Shown: one piece after another, positions 1-6,305 of the stretch
Layout: each line of letters starts with the position of its first letter
Numbering within the stretch: the first letter of the stretch is position 1
Assembly (NCBI GenBank): GCA_002439555.1
Contig: DJOC01000053.1
Span: 1,631 to 12,527, forward strand
DNA: 10,897 nt
Source of the DNA: Caryophanales bacterium UBA6448
Lineage (GTDB): Bacteria > Bacillota_I > Bacilli_A > RF39 > UBA660
Direction of reading: 5' to 3'
Made by a program: the position numbers and the translations under genes
The notes under the pieces: generated by a model
What the model was told of the DNA's origin: nothing
What the model saw: only the letters and a program-made list of their open reading frames with translations
Databases searched by the model: none

Positions 1-501
1 TGTAATGAAAAATATGGATTACTTGGATCTAATCGTTCTACTGAAGAAAGAGTTAAATTATTTCCAAATAATGCTCAAGGTTTAGTAGATAATATTCAAA
101 GAAAATTATATGAAAAAACTGGTAAAAACATTGAAGTAATGATTTATGGCGATGGTGCATTTAAAGATCCAGTTGGTGGAATATGGGAACTTGCTGACCC
201 AGTAGTATCTCCATATTATACAAAAGGCCTTGAGGGAAGTCCTAATGAAATAAAACTTAAATATATATCTGATAATAAATTCAGTAATTTGAGTGGGGAA
301 CAGTTAAATGAGGCTATTAAAAATGAAATTAGAACTAAAGATTCTAACCTTAAAGGAACAATTGCATCACAAGGAACAACACCTCGTAGATATGTTGATT
401 TAATAGGTTCATTATGTGATTTAACATCAGGTTCTGGTGACAAAGGGACTCCAGTTGTATATATTTCAGGCTATTTTGATAATTATAGTGTAGACAATTA
501 A
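1..501 (+). CDS. CofE-like / F420-0:gamma-glutamyl ligase family protein (3' part only)
   Basis: The reading frame is open from base 1 and ends at TAA 499-501; the N-terminal part lies outside the window. The 166 visible residues carry blocks I recognise from the Bacillota branch of the coenzyme F420-0:L-glutamate ligase (CofE) family: YGLLGSN near the edge, GDGAFKDPVGGIWELADPVV, and a C-terminal stretch with SQGTTPRR and LTSGSGDKGTP. In CofE proper the enzyme adds gamma-linked glutamates to F420-0 using GTP, in the cytoplasm. Most low-GC gut Bacillota are not known to make F420, so the substrate of this branch is uncertain and the family name should not be read as a function. A methionine at 139 is internal, not the start, because conserved sequence lies before it. 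The tRNA-Glu promoter overlaps the last codons. Confidence 0.85.
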   Translation, partial: CNEKYGLLGSNRSTEERVKLFPNNAQGLVDNIQRKLYEKTGKNIEVMIYGDGAFKDPVGGIWELADPVVSPYYTKGLEGSPNEIKLKYISDNKFSNLSGEQLNEAIKNEIRTKDSNLKGTIASQGTTPRRYVDLIGSLCDLTSGSGDKGTPVVYISGYFDNYSVDN

Positions 502-519
502 GAAAATATATGGTAATAT
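491..519 (+). promoter_or_regulatory. Probable promoter of tRNA-Glu
   Basis: TAGACA (491-496), a 17-base spacer and TAATAT (514-519) lie 11 bases before the mature tRNA. The -35 box has one mismatch to consensus and falls inside the last codons of the preceding gene; the -10 box has two mismatches. The predicted start of transcription is near 526. Confidence 0.5.
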
Positions 520-530
520 GTTAATGGCTT

Positions 531-607
531 AGCCCGTTGGTGAAGTGGTTTAACACACTGCGTTCTCAGCGCAGCATTCAGGGGTTCGAACCCCCTACGG
601 GTTACCA
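531..607 (+). tRNA. tRNA-Glu (anticodon CTC)
   Basis: A full cloverleaf can be drawn by eye. The acceptor stem is AGCCCGT (531-537) with ACGGGTT (597-603), including one G-U pair, followed by A604 and an encoded CCA (605-607). The anticodon stem is CTGCG/CGCAG (558-562, 570-574) with loop TTCTCAG, giving anticodon CTC at 565-567, which reads GAG. The T arm is AGGGG-TTCGAAC-CCCCT (580-596). Overall similarity to the usual bacterial tRNA-Glu(TTC) supports the identity. The CTC isoacceptor would be a second glutamate tRNA, since UUC alone can read both codons. Confidence 0.95.
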
Positions 608-618
608 TTATTAATATA

Positions 619-643
619 AAATCTCTCTTGTAGAGGTTTTTTT
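619..643 (+). terminator. Rho-independent terminator after tRNA-Glu
   Basis: AAATCTCT (619-626) pairs with AGAGGTTT (632-639) around a 5-base loop, with one T-G pair, and the 3' arm runs into seven T (637-643). It closes the tRNA transcription unit before the next promoter. Confidence 0.75.
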
Positions 644-680
644 GTATGTTAAAATAGTAAACATTAAATATAATCTTAAA

Positions 681-709
681 TTGACAAATAATTTGATTTG
701 CCTTAAAAT
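681..709 (+). promoter_or_regulatory. Strong sigma-A-type promoter of the 478-residue unknown gene
   Basis: A perfect TTGACA (681-686), a 17-base spacer and TAAAAT (704-709). Transcription would start near 716, leaving a leader of about 45 bases with AAAGGAG at 744-750. This placement rules out translation starts upstream of about 716. Confidence 0.8.
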
Positions 710-761
710 ATATGTCAGATTTGTCAAAAAACTTAATATATATAAAGGAGAAAAGGTTATT

Positions 762-2198
762 ATGGATAAAAAAGTAAAAAGTTTTGTTGAAAAGAAATAT
801 CAAGGTATATTAATTAGTGAATGTATAGAAACTGAAGTATTAGAAAAAGATCCAATGAAAATTGAAAATGATGGTTATATGCAAGGTTTTCGTTTTTATG
901 ATAGAATGTTCATTTCATTTGAAGGAAAAAGGTATACAAGTGAAAAATATAATTGTTCAAACTGGATTTACTTTGGCAAAAGACTGAGTTTTAGTGAATT
1001 TATTACTCAATATGGTAATAATCCGCATTATAAAGATTTAATTATCAATATGTCAAATGACAATTGCCAATATGTTTGTCAAATACAGAATGGTTCTTTT
1101 TTACCTATGAATAAGGGAGATGTAACTTTTGATGAATTTGCTGATTATAGAAAAAAAGAAGAGAAAAAATTGAAAGAAAAATCCACAATTGGTAAGAATT
1201 CTGTTCAAAATGAAAAAAGTAAAAGAACAAAAGTTGAAGCAGATGTTGATAAGTTAAAAGAAACTAAAACGAATGAAACTAGTATGAAATTAGTGAAAGA
1301 TGAATCGTTGAAAACAATACCCTTAGATAATGGTGTTAACAAAAAAGATGAGAATAAAAATTCTAAATCAACACCTTCGAGTGAAAAGAATGTTAAAAGT
1401 CAAAGACAAAATAATGATTCTAAAGAATCTATTACTAGTGAAAACAATACTCAAAAAAAATATGATAAAGAGTCTGTTGCTAAAGCTATGTTTGATAAAT
1501 TAGAGAAACATCGTGGAGAAGAAGTAACATGTACATGGTGGTGGCATGGCACAAAGCAGGAAACAATAGACAAATTATTTTCTATTACAGATTTTCTTTT
1601 GGTTAAAATTGGTCTAATTGAAATTCCATTTGTCGATTATGGAATGGCAATTTCTAGTATTATAGCAAAAAATGGTGAGGTATTATATTTAAATCCATAT
1701 ATTGAGGATGGATATAATAGAAAAACCCTAACAGAAATATATGAATCAAAAGCAAAAATATTTGGTAGTAAAATAGTAGAAGATGAAAAGGCAGGAAAAT
1801 TGGAAAAATGGTCAGATTATAAAAAAAAATCTGATAAACTTGCAAGAGAAAAATCTGGTTACTATATATACTATGGATTTAATATGGTCAAACCTGAAAA
1901 ATCATATCAATGGGCAGTTTTTTGTGCTAATAATAGAAATGAAAAATATTCAGAAATTGTTATTGAGGCAACTTTTGAAATGATAAGAAGGTTAAGCGTC
2001 AGTTCAATTCCTTTTGAAATAGCAGAAAAAGAAGTTTACAATGAAATGTTTCACCTAAGTGATTATATGATTGCCTCCGTTGCAAATGCTGTGGTGTACT
2101 TTTCAGAGCGTGGCGAAGAATATGGAATGTATTGGAATGAACAATTTGTTATCGAAAATTCAGGAGTTAAAAGAATTAAAAAGTTTTATAATACATAG
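762..2198 (+). CDS. Unrecognised two-domain protein with Lys/Ser-rich linker
   Basis: I do not recognise this 478-residue protein. The start at 762 is chosen because AAAGGAG lies 11 bases before it and a near-consensus promoter lies at 681-709; an in-frame ATG at 642 would precede that promoter. There are three zones. Residues 1-139 look globular and rich in Tyr/Phe. Residues about 140-233 are a low-complexity K/E/S/N linker, probably disordered. Residues 234-478 form a second globular region that opens with VTCTWWWHGTK (Trp 259-261) and contains further aromatic blocks. No signal peptide or membrane segment is seen, so it is probably cytoplasmic. It has its own promoter and terminator, so it is monocistronic, and it sits between a tRNA and toxin-antitoxin loci, an arrangement that often marks an accessory region. 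Function unknown. Confidence 0.8.
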   Translation: MDKKVKSFVEKKYQGILISECIETEVLEKDPMKIENDGYMQGFRFYDRMFISFEGKRYTSEKYNCSNWIYFGKRLSFSEFITQYGNNPHYKDLIINMSNDNCQYVCQIQNGSFLPMNKGDVTFDEFADYRKKEEKKLKEKSTIGKNSVQNEKSKRTKVEADVDKLKETKTNETSMKLVKDESLKTIPLDNGVNKKDENKNSKSTPSSEKNVKSQRQNNDSKESITSENNTQKKYDKESVAKAMFDKLEKHRGEEVTCTWWWHGTKQETIDKLFSITDFLLVKIGLIEIPFVDYGMAISSIIAKNGEVLYLNPYIEDGYNRKTLTEIYESKAKIFGSKIVEDEKAGKLEKWSDYKKKSDKLAREKSGYYIYYGFNMVKPEKSYQWAVFCANNRNEKYSEIVIEATFEMIRRLSVSSIPFEIAEKEVYNEMFHLSDYMIASVANAVVYFSERGEEYGMYWNEQFVIENSGVKRIKKFYNT

Positions 2199-2220
2199 TT
2201 ACTAGAATATTTTATTTCAT

Positions 2221-2247
2221 AAAAAAACCAGACTCACTGGAATTTTT
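2221..2247. terminator. Bidirectional terminator between the unknown gene and the dinJ relic
   Basis: CCAG-ACTCA-CTGG (2228-2240) is flanked by seven A on the left (2221-2227) and by AATTTTT on the right. Read on the minus strand it is a short hairpin followed directly by seven T. On the plus strand it is followed by AA and five T. It can therefore serve both convergent genes, better in the minus direction. Confidence 0.55.
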
Positions 2248-2256
2248 ATATTTGAA

Positions 2257-2544
2257 TCAATCATCCAATAATGCTTTTATAAGATTTTGAACATCGTTAT
2301 ATTTTTTTCTTTTAGAATTATTTGAGATTTTTTATGACTCTTTTATTGCTTTTTCTAAATCCTTATTTAATTTTTGTTCAGAAATTTCAAATGGAATAGA
2401 TTGGCTTTTTACACATTTAATTAAAAATATATTGATAGCGGTTGTCATATTTAATCCTAAACTTTTAAATAGTGAGTCGGATTCTTTTTTTAAATTTGAA
2501 TCTATTCTAATATTAAGATTAGTTGTACTTGCTATGGTTTTCAT
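2257..2544 (-). pseudogene. dinJ: RelB/DinJ-family antitoxin gene broken by an in-frame stop
   Basis: The first 70 residues are a clear RelB/DinJ antitoxin: a ribbon-helix-helix N-terminus (LNIRIDSNLKKES), then the family's GLNMTTAINIFL helix and IPFEIS. DinJ-type antitoxins bind operator DNA with the N-terminus and wrap a YafQ/RelE-type mRNA-cutting toxin with the C-terminus. A TAA at 2332-2334 ends the frame. Without any shift, the same frame then continues for 24 more sense codons, containing YNDVQNLIKALLDD, and ends at TGA 2257-2259. That tail looks like the normal antitoxin C-terminus and would bring the protein to about 95 residues, the usual size. The simplest reading is a single base change that created a stop. 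The start has a GGAG site a few bases upstream. No toxin gene follows, so this is an orphan. The 70-residue product could still bind DNA. Confidence 0.8.
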
Positions 2545-2566
2545 ATATCTTTCTCCTTTCTATATA

Positions 2567-2595
2567 ATTATATGACAGTGTAATGACAAGGTCAA
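2567..2595 (-). promoter_or_regulatory. Promoter of the dinJ relic
   Basis: On the minus strand: TTGACC (2595-2590), a 17-base spacer and a perfect TATAAT (2572-2567), 23 bases before the ATG. The spacer carries a direct repeat, TGTCA-TTACAC-TGTCA, and the -10 lies in the palindrome TATAATTATA; either could be an autoregulatory operator. The promoter therefore looks intact although the gene is interrupted. Confidence 0.75.
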
Positions 2596-2672
2596 CATTT
2601 AATAATATGAAAGTATTATATTAATAATAAGTAAAAAACTATATGTATATAATATATTAGAAAGAAAAAACA

Positions 2673-2701
2673 TTGACGTACGTAAATAAATACGTTATAA
2701 T
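2673..2701 (+). promoter_or_regulatory. Promoter and likely autoregulatory operator of yefM-yoeB
   Basis: TTGACG (2673-2678), a 17-base spacer and a perfect TATAAT (2696-2701). The spacer holds the inverted repeat ACGTA-6-TACGT (2680-2684, 2691-2695) and the 8-base palindrome ACGTACGT (2676-2683). Antitoxins of the YefM/Phd family repress their own operons at palindromes overlapping the promoter, so this is the natural operator candidate. The operator role is inference. Confidence 0.7.
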
Positions 2702-2721
2702 AATGAGGAAGAGGTGAGAAA

Positions 2722-2979
2722 ATGAACACTATTAATATAACTAATGCAAGAAACAATTTATATAAATTAGTTTCTGACGTAAACGTTGGTTATAATCCAA
2801 TAACAATTGTTAATAAAAAAGGGAAAAATGCAGTATTAATTTCCGAAGAAGAGTATAAAAGTATGGAAGAAACTTTATATTTATCAAGTATTCCAAATTA
2901 TGTTAATAATATAAATGACATAAGAAAAAATGAAAATTGGAAAGATGCAAAGGAGTATACTGCAGATGAAGAGTGGTAA
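2722..2979 (+). CDS. yefM: YefM/Phd-family antitoxin
   Basis: This 85-residue protein has the Phd/YefM fold signature: MNTINITNARNNLYKLVSDV at the start, then a strand-turn-strand with PITIVNKKGKNAVLISEEEY. That N-terminal half dimerises and binds the operator. The acidic C-terminus (about 55-85) would be the flexible part that folds on the YoeB toxin and blocks its active site. Length matches the family (about 80-90). GAGGTG at 2711-2716 with a 5-base spacer supports the start. It overlaps the toxin gene by 14 bases, the usual arrangement that couples antitoxin and toxin translation, with antitoxin first. No damage is visible. Confidence 0.93.
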   Translation: MNTINITNARNNLYKLVSDVNVGYNPITIVNKKGKNAVLISEEEYKSMEETLYLSSIPNYVNNINDIRKNENWKDAKEYTADEEW

Positions 2980-3241
2980 CAAATATATAATTAAATTTTC
3001 AAAACAAGCCGAAAAAGATAAGGAAAAACTGAAGAGAAGTGGGCTTGATAAAATTGCTAAAGAGATTTTAAATGTAATGCTTGTTGATCCTTTTGGATAC
3101 CCACCACCTTTTGAAAAGTTAACTGGTGATTTGAGTGGATTATATTCGCGAAGAATTAATAGACAACATAGGATTGTATACGAGGTTGCAAAACTAAAAA
3201 AAGAAATACATATTTTGAGAATGTGGACACATTATGAATAA
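2966..3241 (+). CDS. yoeB: YoeB/Txe-family mRNA interferase toxin
   Basis: This 91-residue protein belongs to the RelE superfamily, YoeB branch, whose members cut mRNA in the ribosomal A site during translation. The visible blocks are FEKLTGDLSG, SRRINRQHRIVY and the C-terminal THYE. By alignment to E. coli YoeB the catalytic residues are present: Glu50 (E46 in YoeB), Arg69 (R65), His89 and Tyr90 (H83, Y84). The toxin therefore looks active. The start at 2966 is chosen because AAAGGAG (2949-2955) lies 10 bases upstream and the product then begins directly with the first family strand; an ATG at 2930 would add 12 residues not seen in the family. It overlaps yefM by 14 bases. Confidence 0.93.
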   Translation: MKSGNKYIIKFSKQAEKDKEKLKRSGLDKIAKEILNVMLVDPFGYPPPFEKLTGDLSGLYSRRINRQHRIVYEVAKLKKEIHILRMWTHYE

Positions 3242-3244
3242 AAG

Positions 3245-3270
3245 AAACACTCATTAATTTGAGTTTTTTT
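3245..3270 (+). terminator. Rho-independent terminator of yefM-yoeB
   Basis: ACTCA (3249-3253) pairs with TGAGT (3260-3264), with a 6-base loop and seven T (3264-3270); A-T pairs extend the stem beyond one mismatch. It begins a few bases after the yoeB stop. Confidence 0.7.
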
Positions 3271-3291
3271 GTGGTTATTATTTATCTAAAT

Positions 3292-3317
3292 AAAAAAAGA
3301 TGCTATTTTCTAGCATC
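3292..3317 (-). terminator. Rho-independent terminator of typA, containing its stop codon
   Basis: On the minus strand GATGCTA (3317-3311) pairs perfectly with TAGCATC (3305-3299) around GAAAA, followed by seven T (3298-3292). The 5' arm encodes residues near the C-terminus of TypA, and the 3' arm begins with its TAG stop (3305-3303). Confidence 0.85.
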
Positions 3318-5111
3318 AAATTTCTTTCTAAGTTCTGTATTTAAAATTTTCTTTCTCATTCTTAAATGATGAGGAGTAATTTCAACAAGTTCATCTTGAT
3401 TAATAAAGTCAAGTGCAGCCTCTAAAGTGAATATTCTAGGTCTTTTTAGAACTACAGTTTTATCTGCATAAGCACTTCTTGTGTTTGTAAGTTCCTTTCC
3501 TTTAACAACATTTACAGCAAGGTCAACATCTTTATTACATTCACCAACAATCATACCTTCATAAACTTCTTCGTTAGGTTCAACAAACATTGTACCACGG
3601 TCCTCAAGGCCACCAAGAGAATAAGCAGTTGCTTTTCCTTCCATACTAGCAACAAGAACACCAAGTTTTCTTTCACCTATATTTATATTTTCAACAGGTT
3701 TAAATTCAGTAAATGTATGGTTCATTATACCATAACCTTTAGTTAGAGTCATAAAGTTTGTAGGAAAACCAATAAGTCCTCGAGAGGGAATTTCATAATT
3801 AATTCTAATTAAGTTTCCTAAATGTGTCATATTTCCCATTATGGCGCCTCTTTGAGAAAGCTCTTCGAAAACGCCACCCATATATTCATCAGTTATTTCT
3901 ATTTGTAAATCTTCATAAGGTTCACATTTTACACCATCAATTTCTTTTATAATAACTTTTGGTTTAGAAACCTCAAGTTCGAAACCTTCACGGCGCATAT
4001 TTTCAATTAAGATAGATAAATGAAGTTCGCCACGACCTAATACCATAAAGTTTTCACTATCAATTTGTTCAACCTTTAAACTTACATCTCTTTGAGTTTC
4101 TTTGAATAATCTTTCACCAATTTTTCTTGATGTTAAGATTTTACCATCTTTTCCAGAGAATGGAGAAGTATTAACTCCAAAAGTCATTTGAAGTGTTGGT
4201 TCATCAATATGAAGTATAGGTAGGGCATTGTGAGCACCAACATCAGTTAAAGTTTCACCAACTGAAATGTCCTCAAGGCCGGCAACAGCAACTATATCTC
4301 CGACAGTGGCACTTTCAATTTCAATTCTTTTTAGGCCAACATAACCAAAAAGTTTTTGAACTCTAAAGCTTTTTTCTGCACCATCAAGTCTAATACAGTT
4401 AACCATTTGACCAACCTTAATCTTACCATTAAATACTTTACCAACACCAATTCTTCCTACATAATCATTGTAATCAAGTAGGGCAGGTTGAAATTGTAGT
4501 GGTGCATTTTCATCTCCTGTAGGTTCCGGTATTTCAGAAACTATTAAATCCATAAGTGGTTTGAAACCTTTTTCTTGATCTAATGGATTATTTGAAAGTG
4601 AACTTGTTCCATTAGCGGCACTTGTATAAACTGTTTTAAATTCAATTTGTTCATCAGTGGCACCAAGTTCAATAAATAGTTCAAGTACTTCATCAACTAC
4701 AGAGTCAACTCTTTGAGTAGGTTTATCAACTTTATTAATAACAACGATTGGTTTGCACCCAGCCTCTAAAGCTTTTTTTAGAACAAATCTTGTCTGAGGC
4801 ATAGGGCCTTCATAAGCATCTACTACTAAAAGTACACCATCAACCATTTTCATAATTCTTTCAACTTCGCCACCAAAGTCAGCATGCCCTGGAGTATCAA
4901 GAATATTAATCTTATAACCATCATAGTCAACAGAAGTAGTTTTAGCAAGTATTGTTATACCTCTTTCTTTTTCAATATCATTTGTATCCATGCTTAAATT
5001 ACTAATATCCTCATTTTCTCTAAATGTATGAGTATATTTGATAATTTCATCTACTAATGTAGTTTTACCATGGTCTACGTGCGCAATAATTGCAACATTT
5101 CTTTTTTTCAT
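3303..5111 (-). CDS. typA: TypA/BipA ribosome-associated translational GTPase
   Basis: This 602-residue protein is close to the family's usual length of about 610. TypA/BipA is an EF-G-like GTPase that binds 70S ribosomes, helps ribosome assembly and matters most under stress such as cold. The GTPase motifs are complete: G1 AHVDHGKTT (10-18), switch region with ERGITI (49-54), G3 DTPGH (72-76) and G4 NKVD (126-129). Beta-barrel, EF-G III/V-like and TypA-specific C-terminal domains follow, with the family blocks SRGLIGF and LEDRGTMFVEP. AAAGGTG upstream supports the start. It is a single-gene unit transcribed away from the HNH-like gene, with its own promoter and terminator. Confidence 0.97.
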   Translation of the reverse strand: MKKRNVAIIAHVDHGKTTLVDEIIKYTHTFRENEDISNLSMDTNDIEKERGITILAKTTSVDYDGYKINILDTPGHADFGGEVERIMKMVDGVLLVVDAYEGPMPQTRFVLKKALEAGCKPIVVINKVDKPTQRVDSVVDEVLELFIELGATDEQIEFKTVYTSAANGTSSLSNNPLDQEKGFKPLMDLIVSEIPEPTGDENAPLQFQPALLDYNDYVGRIGVGKVFNGKIKVGQMVNCIRLDGAEKSFRVQKLFGYVGLKRIEIESATVGDIVAVAGLEDISVGETLTDVGAHNALPILHIDEPTLQMTFGVNTSPFSGKDGKILTSRKIGERLFKETQRDVSLKVEQIDSENFMVLGRGELHLSILIENMRREGFELEVSKPKVIIKEIDGVKCEPYEDLQIEITDEYMGGVFEELSQRGAIMGNMTHLGNLIRINYEIPSRGLIGFPTNFMTLTKGYGIMNHTFTEFKPVENINIGERKLGVLVASMEGKATAYSLGGLEDRGTMFVEPNEEVYEGMIVGECNKDVDLAVNVVKGKELTNTRSAYADKTVVLKRPRIFTLEAALDFINQDELVEITPHHLRMRKKILNTELRKKFDARK

Positions 5112-5140
5112 AAATAAATCACACCTTTTTTTCTTTTGGT

Positions 5141-5170
5141 ATTATAGCACTAAATATTTGAAATAATCAA
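5141..5170 (-). promoter_or_regulatory. Probable typA promoter
   Basis: On the minus strand: TTGATT (5170-5165), an 18-base spacer and a perfect TATAAT (5146-5141), giving a leader of roughly 25 bases before the typA start. Confidence 0.65.
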
Positions 5171-5190
5171 TAGAAAGAAGTAATTTTCTA

Positions 5191-5219
5191 TTTCTAATTG
5201 TTATTTTTTGTGATAAAAT
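5191..5219 (+). promoter_or_regulatory. Possible extended -10 promoter of the HNH-like gene
   Basis: TGA-TAAAAT (5211-5219) matches an extended -10 element. The hexamer 17 bases upstream, TTTCTA (5191-5196), is a poor -35, which extended -10 promoters tolerate. The gene starts about 38 bases downstream. Confidence 0.4.
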
Positions 5220-5257
5220 AAATTTGTTAAGGGTATTTTGCAGTATATGAGGTTTTT

Positions 5258-5683
5258 ATGAAAGATGTCACTAAAGAAATGATAAAGATTTTTAAATTGA
5301 AAAAATTAGGGTGTGACTTTATGGGCTATGAATTTGTCAATCCTAATGAACTTAGTTTTCATCATTTAATTGTGGCTAGAAAAGATTCGCAGATTTTAGG
5401 TATTGGTGATGGCTATTTATTTTGGAATGGTGCAATACTTAGACAAAAAACTTCACACGATTACCTTCATTTAATTGAAAGAATTGATCGTGATAGATTT
5501 AATTACATTACTTGTCAAATGATTGATGAAAATACTGCAAATATGATACTTTATGATAATTTAGTTAAAATAAATGATTGTTTAGATAGTTTTGAAAGGG
5601 AATATTCTGGTCATAGTAATAAAAAACATCCTAAAGATCCTCTTATAAAGGAATCTTATACACGAAGGCTTGTTAAAAAATAA
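5258..5683 (+). CDS. Small HNH-like conserved protein, function unknown
   Basis: This is a 141-residue soluble protein without signal peptide or membrane segments. The middle has the pattern FHHLIV (His35-His36), then FWNGAIL (Asn57), then SHDYLH (His67, His71). The order and spacing, HH-x20-N-x9-H-x3-H, resemble the beta-beta-alpha metal site of HNH nucleases. The zinc-binding Cys pairs of many HNH proteins are absent. I therefore call it HNH-like with caution. It could be a DNA or RNA nuclease or a degenerate fold used for binding. The basic C-terminus (KKHPKDP to the end) would suit nucleic acid contact. TGAGG (5248-5252) lies five bases before the ATG. It has its own terminator and is divergent from typA, so no partner is implied. 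Confidence 0.7.
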   Translation: MKDVTKEMIKIFKLKKLGCDFMGYEFVNPNELSFHHLIVARKDSQILGIGDGYLFWNGAILRQKTSHDYLHLIERIDRDRFNYITCQMIDENTANMILYDNLVKINDCLDSFEREYSGHSNKKHPKDPLIKESYTRRLVKK

Positions 5684-5685
5684 AT

Positions 5686-5710
5686 GATAACTTGAAAATG
5701 GTTATCTTTT
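5686..5710 (+). terminator. Terminator of the HNH-like gene, overlapping the lemA promoter
   Basis: GATAAC (5686-5691) pairs with GTTATC (5701-5706) across a 9-base loop, followed by TTTTCTT. The tail is short, so termination may be partial. The loop contains the -35 box of the next gene. Confidence 0.55.
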
Positions 5711-5720
5711 CTTATATAAT
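5692..5720 (+). promoter_or_regulatory. Promoter of the lemA-TPM operon
   Basis: TTGAAA (5692-5697), a 17-base spacer and a perfect TATAAT (5715-5720), 21 bases before the lemA ATG, with an AAGGTAGG ribosome site between them. Confidence 0.8.
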
Positions 5721-5741
5721 GTTAGTAGAAGGTAGGTTGTT

Positions 5742-6305
5742 ATGAAAAAAGGTTATATTATAGGTATTATAGTTGCTGTTATAGTGATAATTGGTGTATC
5801 ACTTGGTAGTGGCTATAATAAAATGGTTAAAGAAAATGAAAATGTTGAAAGTGCTGCAGCACAAATTGATGTTCAACTTAAAAGAAGAACAGATTTAATT
5901 CCAAATTTAGTAAACACTGTTAAAGGTTATATGACTCACGAACAAAATGTTATTGATAGTATTACAACTGCTCGTGAAAATTTAGTAAATGCAAGTACTA
6001 TTGAAGATAAAGCAAGTGCTAGTGAAGATCTTACTAAAGCATTAAACAACTTATATGTAGTTGTAGAAAATTATCCTGATTTAAAATCAAATACTAATTT
6101 TATAAATCTACAGGATGAACTTGCAGGAACTGAAAATCGTATTGCTGTTGCAAGAAAAGATTATAACGATGCTGTTAAAGAATATAATAATCTTGTAAAA
6201 ACATTTCCTAATAATTTAACTGCATCTTTATTTAATTTTGAAGAAAAATCTTACTTTGAAATTAGTAACTCTGATAAAGAGGTTCCAAATGTATCTTTTG
6301 AATAG
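5742..6305 (+). CDS. lemA: LemA family membrane-anchored protein
   Basis: This 187-residue protein matches the LemA family's usual length. An N-terminal membrane anchor (about residues 4-24) is followed by a helical-bundle domain. The family signature is QLKRRTDLIPNLV (45-57) with TVKGYMTHE just after, and a C-terminal helix with ENRIAVARKDYNDAV and NNLVKTFP. The exact job of LemA is not settled; it is thought to work at the membrane and is very often encoded beside TPM-domain proteins, as here. The next gene starts inside its last codons, which suggests coupled translation. AAGGTAGG upstream supports the start. Confidence 0.94.
   Translation: MKKGYIIGIIVAVIVIIGVSLGSGYNKMVKENENVESAAAQIDVQLKRRTDLIPNLVNTVKGYMTHEQNVIDSITTARENLVNASTIEDKASASEDLTKALNNLYVVVENYPDLKSNTNFINLQDELAGTENRIAVARKDYNDAVKEYNNLVKTFPNNLTASLFNFEEKSYFEISNSDKEVPNVSFE

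Noticed and set aside
642..761. Upstream in-frame ATG that would add 40 residues to the unknown protein
   Set aside because: The region contains the end of the tRNA terminator and the TTGACA/TAAAAT promoter; the ATG at 762 has a strong AAAGGAG site.
498..803. Minus-strand open frame of 101 codons over the tRNA-Glu gene
   Set aside because: Its end-portion is the antisense of the tRNA (TRRGFEPL-type peptide), a classic false gene; no ribosome site, and it also covers the promoter of the unknown gene.
1660..1983. Open frames of 61 and 66 codons within the unknown gene, on both strands
   Set aside because: Low-complexity shadows of the long gene in other frames, without ribosome sites or recognisable sequence.
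2930..2965. Upstream start for YoeB
   Set aside because: It would add 12 residues absent from the family and lacks a good ribosome site, whereas 2966 follows AAAGGAG at proper distance.
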